IMG/VR virus record: IMGVR_UViG_3300031784_000106
Span: 1 to 35,368 of that record
Direction: 5' to 3' (one strand)
DNA: 35,368 nucleotides
Source: a virus
Each line of letters opens with the position of its first letter. The first letter of the stretch is position 1. The position numbers and the translations under genes are program-made. The notes under the pieces are model-generated. The model ran no database searches. It saw only the letters and a list, made by a program, of their open reading frames with translations, and had not been told where the DNA came from. Shown in pieces: positions 25,293 through 32,397 of the stretch.

Positions 25293-25674
25293 CTCTAAGT
25301 TGATCCATTATAAACAGCATCTTATCTAATTGTACCTTATCCATACCCATCGTGTCAACTACGGCTGCATTGGCTCCATCTATCTCTGTCCCGTACATTT
25401 CTGCACAATAGAATGTTGCATCCTTAACAAAATAAGCCTTGTCATCAAAAATAACAACCTTAATGTTTGTCTTTTCTTCTTGCTTGCTGGACTGTCTGAC
25501 TATTTCTTTTTTATACGACCTTATATCTGGTATTAGTGGAGCAATAATTTCATATATATGGCTTTGTCTATATACAAAATCATTCTTTTTCATATTTATT
25601 TTTTGAGAAGAAATCAGCCGTGTTGTTACAAACATGGCTATCATGGTTATTGCAGATCCAAGAAAATATTCCAT
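25255..25674 (-). CDS. 139-residue membrane-anchored hypothetical protein
   Basis: MEYFLGSAITMIAMFVTTRL is a signal-anchor; then a soluble domain with IKVVIFDDKAYFVKDATFYC and a helical C-terminus. Start at 25674 is supported by GGAGG and a TATAAT 20 bases upstream; an upstream ATG at 25692 lies in the -10. Predicted single pass, N-terminus out or in unknown. Confidence 0.7.
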   Translation of the reverse strand: MEYFLGSAITMIAMFVTTRLISSQKINMKKNDFVYRQSHIYEIIAPLIPDIRSYKKEIVRQSSKQEEKTNIKVVIFDDKAYFVKDATFYCAEMYGTEIDGANAAVVDTMGMDKVQLDKMLFIMDQLRDGKKNDSGDSGN

Positions 25675-25697
25675 AGTATTCCTCCACAACAATTATA

Positions 25698-26039
25698 CTA
25701 CCTATCTAAACCAATAACACGCATAATCTCTTTTAGCGTGTACTGCTTATCTTTAGTTAGTTTTGCAACCTCTTGCTCATCTAATGCCTTTGGTGTGAGG
25801 CTGACCATTGGATTTTTTTCCGTTACATCCATGTCTAAAAATCCTTCACTCCACAATGACATTGTTTTGTTAGAAAAATATGTTGACATCTCTTTATGAA
25901 GTTCTGGATTTGCTTCAATTATTTTTTCTGTAAAGTTATATAAAGGCTCTCCAGTTTCAATGTCTATGCCTGCAACCTCTAGGCTACCATTGAGTATTAG
26001 CCTATCTATTTCGTCAAACTCATCCATTTTTTGATCCAT
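25698..26039 (-). CDS. 113-residue actinophage-type hypothetical protein
   Basis: MDEFDEIDRLILNGSLEVAG and IDIETGEPLYNFTEKI, later EKNPMVSLTPKALDE: a conserved small family seen near structural genes of actinophages, to my knowledge without a role. Start at 26039 or 26027, just inside the oxygenase gene end; the longer frame from 26144 is rejected because it lies wholly within the oxygenase gene. Confidence 0.75.
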   Translation of the reverse strand: MDQKMDEFDEIDRLILNGSLEVAGIDIETGEPLYNFTEKIIEANPELHKEMSTYFSNKTMSLWSEGFLDMDVTEKNPMVSLTPKALDEQEVAKLTKDKQYTLKEIMRVIGLDR

Positions 26040-26646
26040 TTCTAGGCTTAAGTGTGTTGTCCCAAAATCCTGGAACAATATATTTTTCTCCTGAAAGAAT
26101 TGGCTTTGAAGCATGAAAATAAGGTTTGCTTGATGGGAAAACAATTATGCTTCCAGCAGTTGGTTTTACAAAAATGTCTTGGTCTTCAAACTCAATCTCG
26201 CCACCAGTGTAGTTATCGTTTAGATAAAGAACCACAGAAATAGTTTTTGACTCATCTCCATCGTAGGTGTCTACATGTTTACCCATATAGCCTCCAACAG
26301 AATACTTGCTTATTGATATTGGACAAAGCATCCCAATACTTAGACCAGGATGTGATGACTCATAGTCTTTTGATGAATAAAGAATAGCATCAATAAGTTT
26401 TTTCTGAATATCTCTGCACTCAGCGTAGGCTTCATGATCTTTGTTGAAAAAATCTTCTCTTATCATCTTTTGCTTACCAAATAAATAATTAGACTGGTAC
26501 GCTGACCAGTCAGACCATTTAGAGATACCTGTTTCTTCTGTTAATGCATAATCTATTTTTTCTATATCATGAATTAATTTATCTGGATTCTCTATAACAT
26601 TTTCATAATAGTATATATTTTTTTCTAAAATGTTTTTTGTAATCAT
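26020..26646 (-). CDS. 2OG-Fe(II) oxygenase, paralogue 3
   Basis: 208 residues. H124, D126 and H178 are the iron ligands; SVVLYLNDNYTGGEIEFE and GSIIVFPSSKPYFHAS are the core. The residue that usually binds 2-oxoglutarate is K188 instead of Arg (GEKYIVPGFW), as in some prolyl-4-hydroxylases. Overlaps the thermonuclease by four bases. Substrate unknown. Confidence 0.85.
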   Translation of the reverse strand: MITKNILEKNIYYYENVIENPDKLIHDIEKIDYALTEETGISKWSDWSAYQSNYLFGKQKMIREDFFNKDHEAYAECRDIQKKLIDAILYSSKDYESSHPGLSIGMLCPISISKYSVGGYMGKHVDTYDGDESKTISVVLYLNDNYTGGEIEFEDQDIFVKPTAGSIIVFPSSKPYFHASKPILSGEKYIVPGFWDNTLKPRNGSKNG

Positions 26647-27050
26647 ACTCCAGACTTCTTTCTTGCTTTTGCAAGTTCATCAAAGTCCTTTACCTTTGTA
26701 TCTCCCAAGTATCCCCACGCATAGCCATCATTAATCATCTTATCATTAAGAGATTCTGTGTCACCATTAATATAGACCCAGCCAAGGATACGCCCATACT
26801 TCTCAGACGAGTCCATCTTTTCAGTCTTAATAATTACAGACTTGGCATCTTTTAGATGCTTCTTTAGATATTCCTTAGACTCAAGCCCAAGTGCCTTTTC
26901 TTTAAGATCTTTTGTACGAGACTCTGGTGTATCTATTCCAGCCAATCTTACACGGGATTGAAATAAAATATCAAACCCTAAATCAATAAGAACATCAATG
27001 GTATCTCCATCTACAACATTCTCTACTTTTCTTACATAGTATTCATACAT
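26643..27050 (-). CDS. Thermonuclease (SNase-like)
   Basis: 135 residues. VVDGDTIDV (12-20), RVRLAGIDTPE (33-43) and KYGRILGWV (84-92) are the SNase OB-fold catalytic set, with R35, E43 and R87 matching the classical numbering. Cuts DNA and RNA with calcium. No signal peptide, so it would act in the cell, perhaps on host DNA. Start at 27050 via TAATG coupling, with GGGGGAG upstream. Confidence 0.9.
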   Translation of the reverse strand: MYEYYVRKVENVVDGDTIDVLIDLGFDILFQSRVRLAGIDTPESRTKDLKEKALGLESKEYLKKHLKDAKSVIIKTEKMDSSEKYGRILGWVYINGDTESLNDKMINDGYAWGYLGDTKVKDFDELAKARKKSGV

Positions 27051-27253
27051 TATTTTCTCCCCCATTGTATATAGTTCCATCCACGCTCATGTGCGTAGTA
27101 AATAAATATTTTAACTACCGTTTCCCAAAAAGCAATTGTAATAGACAAGGTAGCATTCTTTGTAATGACATAGGCAACAGCAACGGATGAAAGTGTTCCC
27201 CATATGCGATAACTTAGTGCCTTAGCAAAAGATCTTGCCTTTGTTACTTTCAT
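27050..27253 (-). CDS. DUF2061 membrane protein, paralogue A
   Basis: 67 residues with ARSFAKALSYRIWGTLSSVA, two hydrophobic stretches, and YYAHERGWN at the C-terminus, the DUF2061 signature (R..K..(S/T)(W/Y)R ... YYxHERxW). Membrane protein of unknown role. Overlaps both neighbours. Confidence 0.8.
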   Translation of the reverse strand: MKVTKARSFAKALSYRIWGTLSSVAVAYVITKNATLSITIAFWETVVKIFIYYAHERGWNYIQWGRK

Positions 27254-27453
27254 TCTTTACCCCAAGATACAGAGTTCCAGATTCTTTCGTGGTAGTAGTA
27301 AGCAACAAAGTTAACACCATTAGTTATAATAGTTGCAAGTGTTGCCATGTTTATATCTTTGCTGAGTGCGTACAATGTTATGAATGTTGTTAACAAAGCA
27401 ACAACTCTCCATGTCAGAGACTTAGCAAGAGATCTACTTTTCTTTACGCTCAT
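27250..27453 (-). CDS. DUF2061 membrane protein, paralogue B
   Basis: 67 residues, same length and order as A: SRSLAKSLTWRVVALLTTFI and YYYHERIWNSVSWGKE. Adjacent, four-base overlap, so a tandem duplication. Confidence 0.8.
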   Translation of the reverse strand: MSVKKSRSLAKSLTWRVVALLTTFITLYALSKDINMATLATIITNGVNFVAYYYHERIWNSVSWGKE

Positions 27454-27562
27454 CTTTACTCCTAAACATCATTCGCTCTTCTGCTTCGTTCATCAAACGA
27501 CCAGATTCTTCTAAGTAATTAAATACCCATTTGCTTGCGTTTTTCAGTAGCCGAAATAGCAT
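27434..27562 (-). CDS. Possible 42-residue basic micro-protein
   Basis: MLFRLLKNASKWVFNYLEES, then NEAEERMMFRSKDERKEK. The ATG lies in the end of the kinase-fusion gene and the frame overlaps the next gene start by 20 bases. The NEAEERMMFRSK end resembles small phage proteins, but coding status is uncertain; it fills an otherwise empty gap. Confidence 0.5.
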   Translation of the reverse strand: MLFRLLKNASKWVFNYLEESGRLMNEAEERMMFRSKDERKEK

Positions 27563-28277
27563 GAATATCTGCCCCCAAGTCTACTTGTTCAATCTTATAT
27601 CCTACATCACGACCATAAACAATGTTGGTAATGTTAGGTAGTCTTAGTACTAATGCACCATCCATAAAATCATCCTTAGCGATATAACCCTTTACCTGAT
27701 CAAAAGTGAGTGGGTCTTTCTCGCTTGTGTTGTATGTATTGCGTACTCCAAGTAGTACCTGTTCTGTTCTCTTCCCTGCCTCTTTGTAAAGGGCGTGGTG
27801 GCCTTCGTGCCAAGGCTGATACCTACCCAGCATAAGGGTTGTAGGGGCTGTCCAGTCGTGTAACTGACAAGCAGCAATGATAAGGTCAGCCTCTTCTTCT
27901 ACAGTCATCCCACAGGGGATTCTGATATCGCAGGACTCTGGATCTTCCCACATCTTATTAGTGTCTTCAAATCTTCCAGACTCAATTCTATCTACCCAGA
28001 TTAAAATGTCTGGATTGCCAAATGCTGCACGGGTTAAATCTGTTGGGCACACAAAGTCAACGATTACTGGAGCAACTCCTTGCTTAGCAATAAGTCTTGC
28101 CATATCTCCCATGCGTCTTGCCTGCTCAATTCTATCTTCAGGACTAAAGCCTAAATCTGAATTCACAGTTGCACGAACCTCATCTGCATTAAGATGAATA
28201 GCATTAATTCTTTCTTTGAGTGCCTTGGCTAACTCTGTCTTGCCTGCACCTGGCAGACCAATAATCTGAATAATCAT
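27519..28277 (-). CDS. Kinase-nucleotidyltransferase fusion
   Basis: 252 residues. N-terminal P-loop GLPGAGKT at 7-14 in the setting of APS-kinase/CysC-like proteins (DADEVR-like NADEVRATV at 30-38, RRMGDMARLIAKQG). C-terminal half has GRYQPWHEGHHAL with HxGH at 157-160 and ISATEKR at 241-247, the two signatures of the cytidylyltransferase/NMN adenylyltransferase superfamily; the protein ends right after the latter. One chain thus kinases and transfers a nucleotide. Substrate may be a sugar, NMN or pantetheine; unknown. Coupled to paralogue 3 of the luciferase family by ATGA. Confidence 0.8.
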   Translation of the reverse strand: MIIQIIGLPGAGKTELAKALKERINAIHLNADEVRATVNSDLGFSPEDRIEQARRMGDMARLIAKQGVAPVIVDFVCPTDLTRAAFGNPDILIWVDRIESGRFEDTNKMWEDPESCDIRIPCGMTVEEEADLIIAACQLHDWTAPTTLMLGRYQPWHEGHHALYKEAGKRTEQVLLGVRNTYNTSEKDPLTFDQVKGYIAKDDFMDGALVLRLPNITNIVYGRDVGYKIEQVDLGADIHAISATEKRKQMGI

Positions 28278-29116
28278 TTTTTACCTATCTCTGTGTTTAT
28301 TTCTTTAATTAAATCATTAATTAAAATATCATCTTTGTCTTTTAACGGGCTATCTTTTCCAAACAAATCCCACCTATGAGTATTGATAAGAACATCTGAT
28401 ATTCCATATTTTTCAAGTTCAAGAAGTTGTTTTTTTACGCTATCTCTTGTACCAATTGTAGACATATCTAAGAATCTAGAACTTTTTTTAAATAAATATT
28501 CTTTATAGTCTTCAACTTCTTTTTCTGTTTCTAGTATAACAGGTGTAGCCATAACCATTATTTTTTTTATTCCTTTAAACCTATCCATATTATTCTTGTA
28601 GTCATCAATAACTGATAGAGAGGTTTCAGAGAACATCCTAGCGGTCTCTATTGTATACTCTGAAAAACCACTAAACACCATTTCTGGCTTTTTACTTATC
28701 ACTGGCATTTCATTATACTGTTTGATAAAATTTCTTAAAAATGTTGTTCTTTTTACAATGCTGTCTAGTGCTTCTGTATCCCCGTAAACATCCATTTGTG
28801 GCTTTTCTCCAGCAGTACTCTTTTCATCTCCAGCAATCCAGTTAAAAATTAATCTACCAGGTTCTATTTGATTAAAAGCCTCTGTCACCATAGCACAATA
28901 TTGTGGACTTATATGGTATGGCCGTAAGGCAACCATGTACTTTAACTTTTGTCCTGGAACAAGTGCTGCTGCACTTTTTACAAGGTAGTCTGGAGAGTCT
29001 GAATGAAAAGTCAGGAGAACGGACTCATACCCAAAAGACTCTAACTGAAAAGAAAGATCCCTTAAGTCTTTAGCGTCTAAGGGATTTCCTCTAAACATGT
29101 AGTGAAACTTTATCAC
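28274..29116 (-). CDS. Luciferase-like monooxygenase, paralogue 3
   Basis: 280 residues. MVALRPYHISPQYCAMV at 61-77 and GRLIFNWIAG at 87-96. The most complete of the three, with a canonical GR and N before the loop. GTG start, directly after the preceding stop. Its stop overlaps the ATG of the kinase fusion gene, so the two may form one pathway. Substrate unknown; needs reduced flavin. Confidence 0.8.
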   Translation of the reverse strand: MIKFHYMFRGNPLDAKDLRDLSFQLESFGYESVLLTFHSDSPDYLVKSAAALVPGQKLKYMVALRPYHISPQYCAMVTEAFNQIEPGRLIFNWIAGDEKSTAGEKPQMDVYGDTEALDSIVKRTTFLRNFIKQYNEMPVISKKPEMVFSGFSEYTIETARMFSETSLSVIDDYKNNMDRFKGIKKIMVMATPVILETEKEVEDYKEYLFKKSSRFLDMSTIGTRDSVKKQLLELEKYGISDVLINTHRWDLFGKDSPLKDKDDILINDLIKEINTEIGKK

Positions 29117-29344
29117 TTAAACTAACTTTTCTCGTTCGTCAGTAACAGTGATTGCAAACTTCATCATTTTTTCATAGCCTTCTTTGTTTGACATAATCTT
29201 ATTGTAATGATGTCCACAAAAAAGCAGGTCGCCGTTTAATCCCGTAACCTGAACCAAGGCCTGTGCTGCACATGCATCACATCTGTCGCTTGCCTTAAGA
29301 ACCCACTCTTTAACTTCTACAGGTGCATCAATCATAGTACTCAT
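29117..29344 (-). CDS. DUF7455-type zinc protein
   Basis: 75 residues. RCDACAAQALVQVTGLNGDL and LLFCGHHYNKI: C22, C25, C43, H45/46 in the DUF7455 pattern (DRCDxCGAQA...LLFCxHH), common in actinobacteria. Start at 29344 or 29335 (MIDAP); the longer frame to 29389 overlaps the FmdB-like gene and the -10 TATACT (29350-29345). Confidence 0.8.
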   Translation of the reverse strand: MSTMIDAPVEVKEWVLKASDRCDACAAQALVQVTGLNGDLLFCGHHYNKIMSNKEGYEKMMKFAITVTDEREKLV

Positions 29345-29354
29345 AGTATACTGC

Positions 29355-29540
29355 CTATTTCTTTCTGTTATCAGTGGAGTAAAATCCACTACCGTTGAAA
29401 ACTGCTCCTACATTAGAGTATACACGAACCAAAGAAGTATTACAAGTCTCACACTGATACCCAGGATCACTATCTTTAATAGATCTTTCCTTTGTATACC
29501 TTCGTGCACATGGCATGCAGTCATATTCGTACAGTGCCAT
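29355..29540 (-). CDS. FmdB-family zinc ribbon
   Basis: 61 residues. MALYEYDCMPCARRYTKERS, CETC and GAVFNGSGFYSTDNRKK match the FmdB family (CxxC...CxxC, then FxGSGFYxTDN). C8, C11, C30, C33 bind zinc. Regulatory role proposed for the family; precise function unknown. Next to the DUF7455 gene. Confidence 0.9.
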   Translation of the reverse strand: MALYEYDCMPCARRYTKERSIKDSDPGYQCETCNTSLVRVYSNVGAVFNGSGFYSTDNRKK

Positions 29541-29543
29541 GTG

Positions 29544-29651
29544 TTACTTCTTCTTTTTTGCTTTTACTGTCCAGACTGGTGCATTGAGATTATCTCCACC
29601 CCATTCATATCCAAGTGTTTTTACAACAAAACGAATAATTTTAATACGCAT
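29544..29651 (-). CDS. 35-residue basic micro-protein
   Basis: MRIKIIRFVVKTLGYEWGGD then a Lys tail (AKKKK). TAATG coupling with the DUF2061-type gene, then three bases to the next gene. No family recognised. Confidence 0.65.
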   Translation of the reverse strand: MRIKIIRFVVKTLGYEWGGDNLNAPVWTVKAKKKK

Positions 29652-29884
29652 TATTTTATCCTTCTAAGTTTAGGGACAATGTTCCAAATTCTTTCATGCC
29701 AATAATAGGATACCAATTCCCAACCAATATATGTCACAAATGCTAAACTAATTGGCTTAAAATACTCATATTCCCATTTGCCAGTAATGGCAAATACTGC
29801 TGCAGAAAATATTAATGTAGCAACAGTTACATGAAATACTACAAAACTAATTGATTTCATTAAGGATCTTTTGGTTGATTCCAT
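29651..29884 (-). CDS. DUF2061-like membrane protein, paralogue C
   Basis: 77 residues. KRSLMKSISFVVFHVTVATL, two hydrophobic segments, then YYWHERIWNIVPKLRR, so the family ending is kept though the Arg-Trp-Arg region is altered. Coupled to the endolysin by TAATG. Confidence 0.75.
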   Translation of the reverse strand: MESTKRSLMKSISFVVFHVTVATLIFSAAVFAITGKWEYEYFKPISLAFVTYIGWELVSYYWHERIWNIVPKLRRIK

Positions 29885-30531
29885 TATAGGGCCACGGGAC
29901 CCTTTCCTCCGCCACCAGAAGATTTCTTTGCTGTTGGCTTAATTTCTTTTGGTGCTGCTTTTTTAACTGGTGCTGCAGTAGTTGCAGATGCAACGATCTT
30001 ATTTAGTAGTGGAGCATTTTCTTCACCAGTATAAACTGGACGACCCCAACCAACAACAGCATTAACCAACTTCTTCTTGTTGTTCTTTACATACCCACGA
30101 GTTTTCTCAACGCACATTCCTCCGTTGCGCTGGTCTCCTTTTGCAGTTCCTGAAGTGTTTCCTTCAATAACTTGAATAGTTCCATCACCGTTGTTCTTAA
30201 TGCAAAGACCAACATGTGAAATACGATTTACGCCATCTTCTGGGAAATCAAAATAAATCCAGTCTCCTGCTTGTGGATCATCATTGCGAGCATCTGACCA
30301 GCGCTCAGCCTTCTTAAACCAATCTGCTGCTGCTACTGTTGATGCAGACTTAGGAAATGACTTTACTCCAGAAGTAAATGCACACCACGAAACGAATGAC
30401 TGGCACCATGGCTGGAAGTTAACCTTCATCCATGCCCCGTACTTTGTTTCATTATCTTTTGGGCCTTCAATTGTGCCCACTTCTTTCTTTGCAACCTCAA
30501 TGATTGCTTCTACTGATCCTTTTGCTGCCAT
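29884..30531 (-). CDS. CHAP-domain endolysin
   Basis: 215 residues. QPWCQSFVSWC at 40-50 (catalytic C43), GDWIYFDF at 89-96, HVGLC at 106-110 (catalytic H106) and IEGNTS at 122-127 define the CHAP peptidoglycan amidase/endopeptidase. C-terminus from about 175 is Ala/Lys/Pro-rich and ends TAKKSSGGGGKGPVAL, probably a wall- or membrane-seeking tail. No signal peptide, so it needs a holin. GGAGG ribosome site; TATAAT-like -10 at 30562-30567. Confidence 0.9.
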   Translation of the reverse strand: MAAKGSVEAIIEVAKKEVGTIEGPKDNETKYGAWMKVNFQPWCQSFVSWCAFTSGVKSFPKSASTVAAADWFKKAERWSDARNDDPQAGDWIYFDFPEDGVNRISHVGLCIKNNGDGTIQVIEGNTSGTAKGDQRNGGMCVEKTRGYVKNNKKKLVNAVVGWGRPVYTGEENAPLLNKIVASATTAAPVKKAAPKEIKPTAKKSSGGGGKGPVAL

Positions 30532-30572
30532 GGTATTCCTCCTTGTAGGTATGACTATATAATTATATCATG

Positions 30573-30645
30573 CTGCCCCACCTGGCCTCGATCCAGGGAC
30601 ATCCGAATTAACAGTTCGGCACTCTACCATCTGAGTTATAGGGCA
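30573..30645 (-). tRNA. tRNA-Asn (GTT)
   Basis: Leftward: CCGAA-CTGTTAA-TTCGG anticodon arm (GTT), acceptor TGCCCTA/TGGGGCA. CCA not encoded. Sits between endolysin and protease genes. Confidence 0.95.
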
Positions 30646-30680
30646 TTGAGGCAGTTTTGAGTCATGCCCAGGACCTAAAA

Positions 30681-31541
30681 CTACTTGCCGTTATATGGAT
30701 AGTCTAGTACTTTTGGAAGAGATGATACATATTCTCCAAAAGTTTTGTATGTATTTTTAGAAACATACTTTGCTGCTGCAAGAACTGTTGCTCCAGAAGT
30801 TCCAGATGTGTCTGCAGTCGTTCCATGATATCTTACAATCAAGGCTTCTGCAACTCCAAGGACATCAAGACCAGGACCACGGTTTGTAGACTTTGCAAAA
30901 ATATGAGACTTGGTCTTAGTATCAAACCAAGATGCGCCTACGCCAATAACTCCAGAAACGCATGATGGATATCCAACAACATTTAAAGAGCCATCATTTC
31001 CAGTTGCTGCAAAGGTTGGAATATTTTTTGAATTAAGGGAAGACACTGCTCCCATAACAACAGAGTCTGTTGTACATTCATTTAGATTGTTTTTAGAAAT
31101 AGAAGACAAACTAACTGAAACTGCATCAATGCTATACTTTTCAGCGTTCTTTGATACCCAATCAATTGCGGAACGCAAAGACTTTGTATCTTGAAGAATG
31201 TTCCCAGAACTTGTAACATTGGCGACTCTAACAAAGACGATCTTGATGCTTGGATCTACTGTAAGTGCAGCCTGAGTCATGTTGTGACCATGATAAATAG
31301 AGTTAACAATTGATGAAGGCCAGACATTTGAATTTGCAGACCCCTTGCCTTCCATAGTGTTTGTTTTGTTTGGACATGAAAGATTGGTTGTAAAGCATGC
31401 CTCATAAATTACTGAAGGAATCTTGTTGGAATCAACTGCTGAATCGATGATTGCTAAGACCTTTTGATCTTGTGCTTGTGATGGCTGCATTGCTGTAAAT
31501 GCAATTGCAATTGATAATAGTGCTAGTAGTGCTTTCTTCAT
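30681..31541 (-). CDS. Secreted subtilisin-like protease (S8)
   Basis: 286 residues. Signal peptide MKKALLALLSIAIAFTAMQP ending near AQA (residue 23). Triad D33 (IIDSAVD), H86 (HGHNMTQ) and S249 (GTSGATV), with the oxyanion N182 (AATGND). Shorter than usual S8 enzymes and lacks a pro-domain. Secretion suggests wall, surface-layer or competitor-protein cleavage. Start at 31541 set by AAGGAG; the longer frame to 31613 lacks a ribosome site. A phage-borne secreted subtilase is unusual. Confidence 0.85.
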   Translation of the reverse strand: MKKALLALLSIAIAFTAMQPSQAQDQKVLAIIDSAVDSNKIPSVIYEACFTTNLSCPNKTNTMEGKGSANSNVWPSSIVNSIYHGHNMTQAALTVDPSIKIVFVRVANVTSSGNILQDTKSLRSAIDWVSKNAEKYSIDAVSVSLSSISKNNLNECTTDSVVMGAVSSLNSKNIPTFAATGNDGSLNVVGYPSCVSGVIGVGASWFDTKTKSHIFAKSTNRGPGLDVLGVAEALIVRYHGTTADTSGTSGATVLAAAKYVSKNTYKTFGEYVSSLPKVLDYPYNGK

Positions 31542-31561
31542 TTTGTTACTCCTTGTTGTTG

Positions 31562-31780
31562 TTATTGTTTGATTTTTAAAACTACTTGGCAAGGGTCTCC
31601 GCCCTCTTCCCATTCTTGTTGTTCTTCTTCTGTCATGTAGGGATCTCCATCATGAGTGTTACAGAACGGCTCTGTTATCCATCCCCGCTCAATTCCGTTT
31701 TCAAGCCAGATCTCAAACTCATCAAAATCTGACTCCATATTTTGAATGTCCTTAAGGATTTCTTCAAATTCTTCGTTCAT
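31562..31780 (-). CDS. 72-residue acidic actinophage-type protein
   Basis: Very acidic (MNEEFEEILKDIQNMESDFD), then GWITEPFCNTHDGDPYMTEE and GGDPCQVVLKIKQ: a conserved small actinophage family I recognise without a function. Leaderless with a near-perfect promoter. Confidence 0.75.
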   Translation of the reverse strand: MNEEFEEILKDIQNMESDFDEFEIWLENGIERGWITEPFCNTHDGDPYMTEEEQQEWEEGGDPCQVVLKIKQ

Positions 31781-31786
31781 ATACTA

Positions 31787-31815
31787 AGTATACTCCTAAG
31801 CGCTTATGATGTCAA
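31787..31815 (-). promoter_or_regulatory. Consensus promoter, leaderless, leftward
   Basis: TTGACA, 17 bases, TATACT, six bases, ATG at 31780. -35 lies inside the end of the proteasome-like gene. Confidence 0.75.
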
Positions 31816-32320
31816 CTGGACCCATGCATGATGGGTTAAATTTAATTGCTGCACTGACTGCTTGGTTTACTCTATTCCTTGCATTTTTTTGCTTATCCGT
31901 TGCATATAAAACACCGTAAGCATACTCTGATCCAGAGCCAATAGAAACATATGGTAATGAGTATTTAGATAAAGACATGTCTCCAGAACTGTGCTCATAA
32001 ATTTCACCACGAATACCAATTATCAAACTGAGTTCTCCTTCTTTGGATGTATCAATCCAGAACTCGTTGTAAAATTCACGAAGTTCTTTGATAAACTTTG
32101 TATGCATAAACTTATCTGTATCTTTAATGTTAGGGGCTGATGGTCTAAAGTTGTGTCTAATTCGATCCCCGTCCATTGACCCAGCATATCCAATTAGATA
32201 GGGACCAACCTTCCAAACTTTTGGGGACTCAAGTGAAAGAATAACTCCATCATCTGATGCTCCACGATCTCCAGCCATATAAATTTTGTCTTCGTGGCGC
32301 AAAGCAACAATACAGGTCAT
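31796..32320 (-). CDS. Proteasome-like Ntn hydrolase
   Basis: 174 residues. Starts MTCIVALRHEDKIYMAGDRG: Thr2 would become the catalytic N-terminal Thr after Met removal. DRGASD and GSGSEYAYGVLYAT-like strands are those of HslV/proteasome-beta enzymes. Phage-coded members occur in actinophages. May degrade host proteins or process virion proteins; needs an unfoldase from the host. Ribosome site GGAGAGG. Confidence 0.8.
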   Translation of the reverse strand: MTCIVALRHEDKIYMAGDRGASDDGVILSLESPKVWKVGPYLIGYAGSMDGDRIRHNFRPSAPNIKDTDKFMHTKFIKELREFYNEFWIDTSKEGELSLIIGIRGEIYEHSSGDMSLSKYSLPYVSIGSGSEYAYGVLYATDKQKNARNRVNQAVSAAIKFNPSCMGPVDIISA

Positions 32321-32351
32321 GACAAAGCCCTCTCCAGATAGGTGATACTTA

Positions 32352-32381
32352 AGTATACCATTGCCTAGAGAGGGCTGTCAA
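32352..32381 (-). promoter_or_regulatory. Sigma-70-like promoter, leftward
   Basis: TTGACA, 18 bases, TATACT; leader of about 25 bases with GGAGAGG before ATG at 32320. Confidence 0.7.
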
Positions 32382-32397
32382 CTAGGGTCAATAATGA

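Noticed and set aside
22834-29116. LLM genes as frameshifted pieces of one gene
   Set aside because: Each has its own start, complete core motifs and coupled neighbours; they are paralogues.
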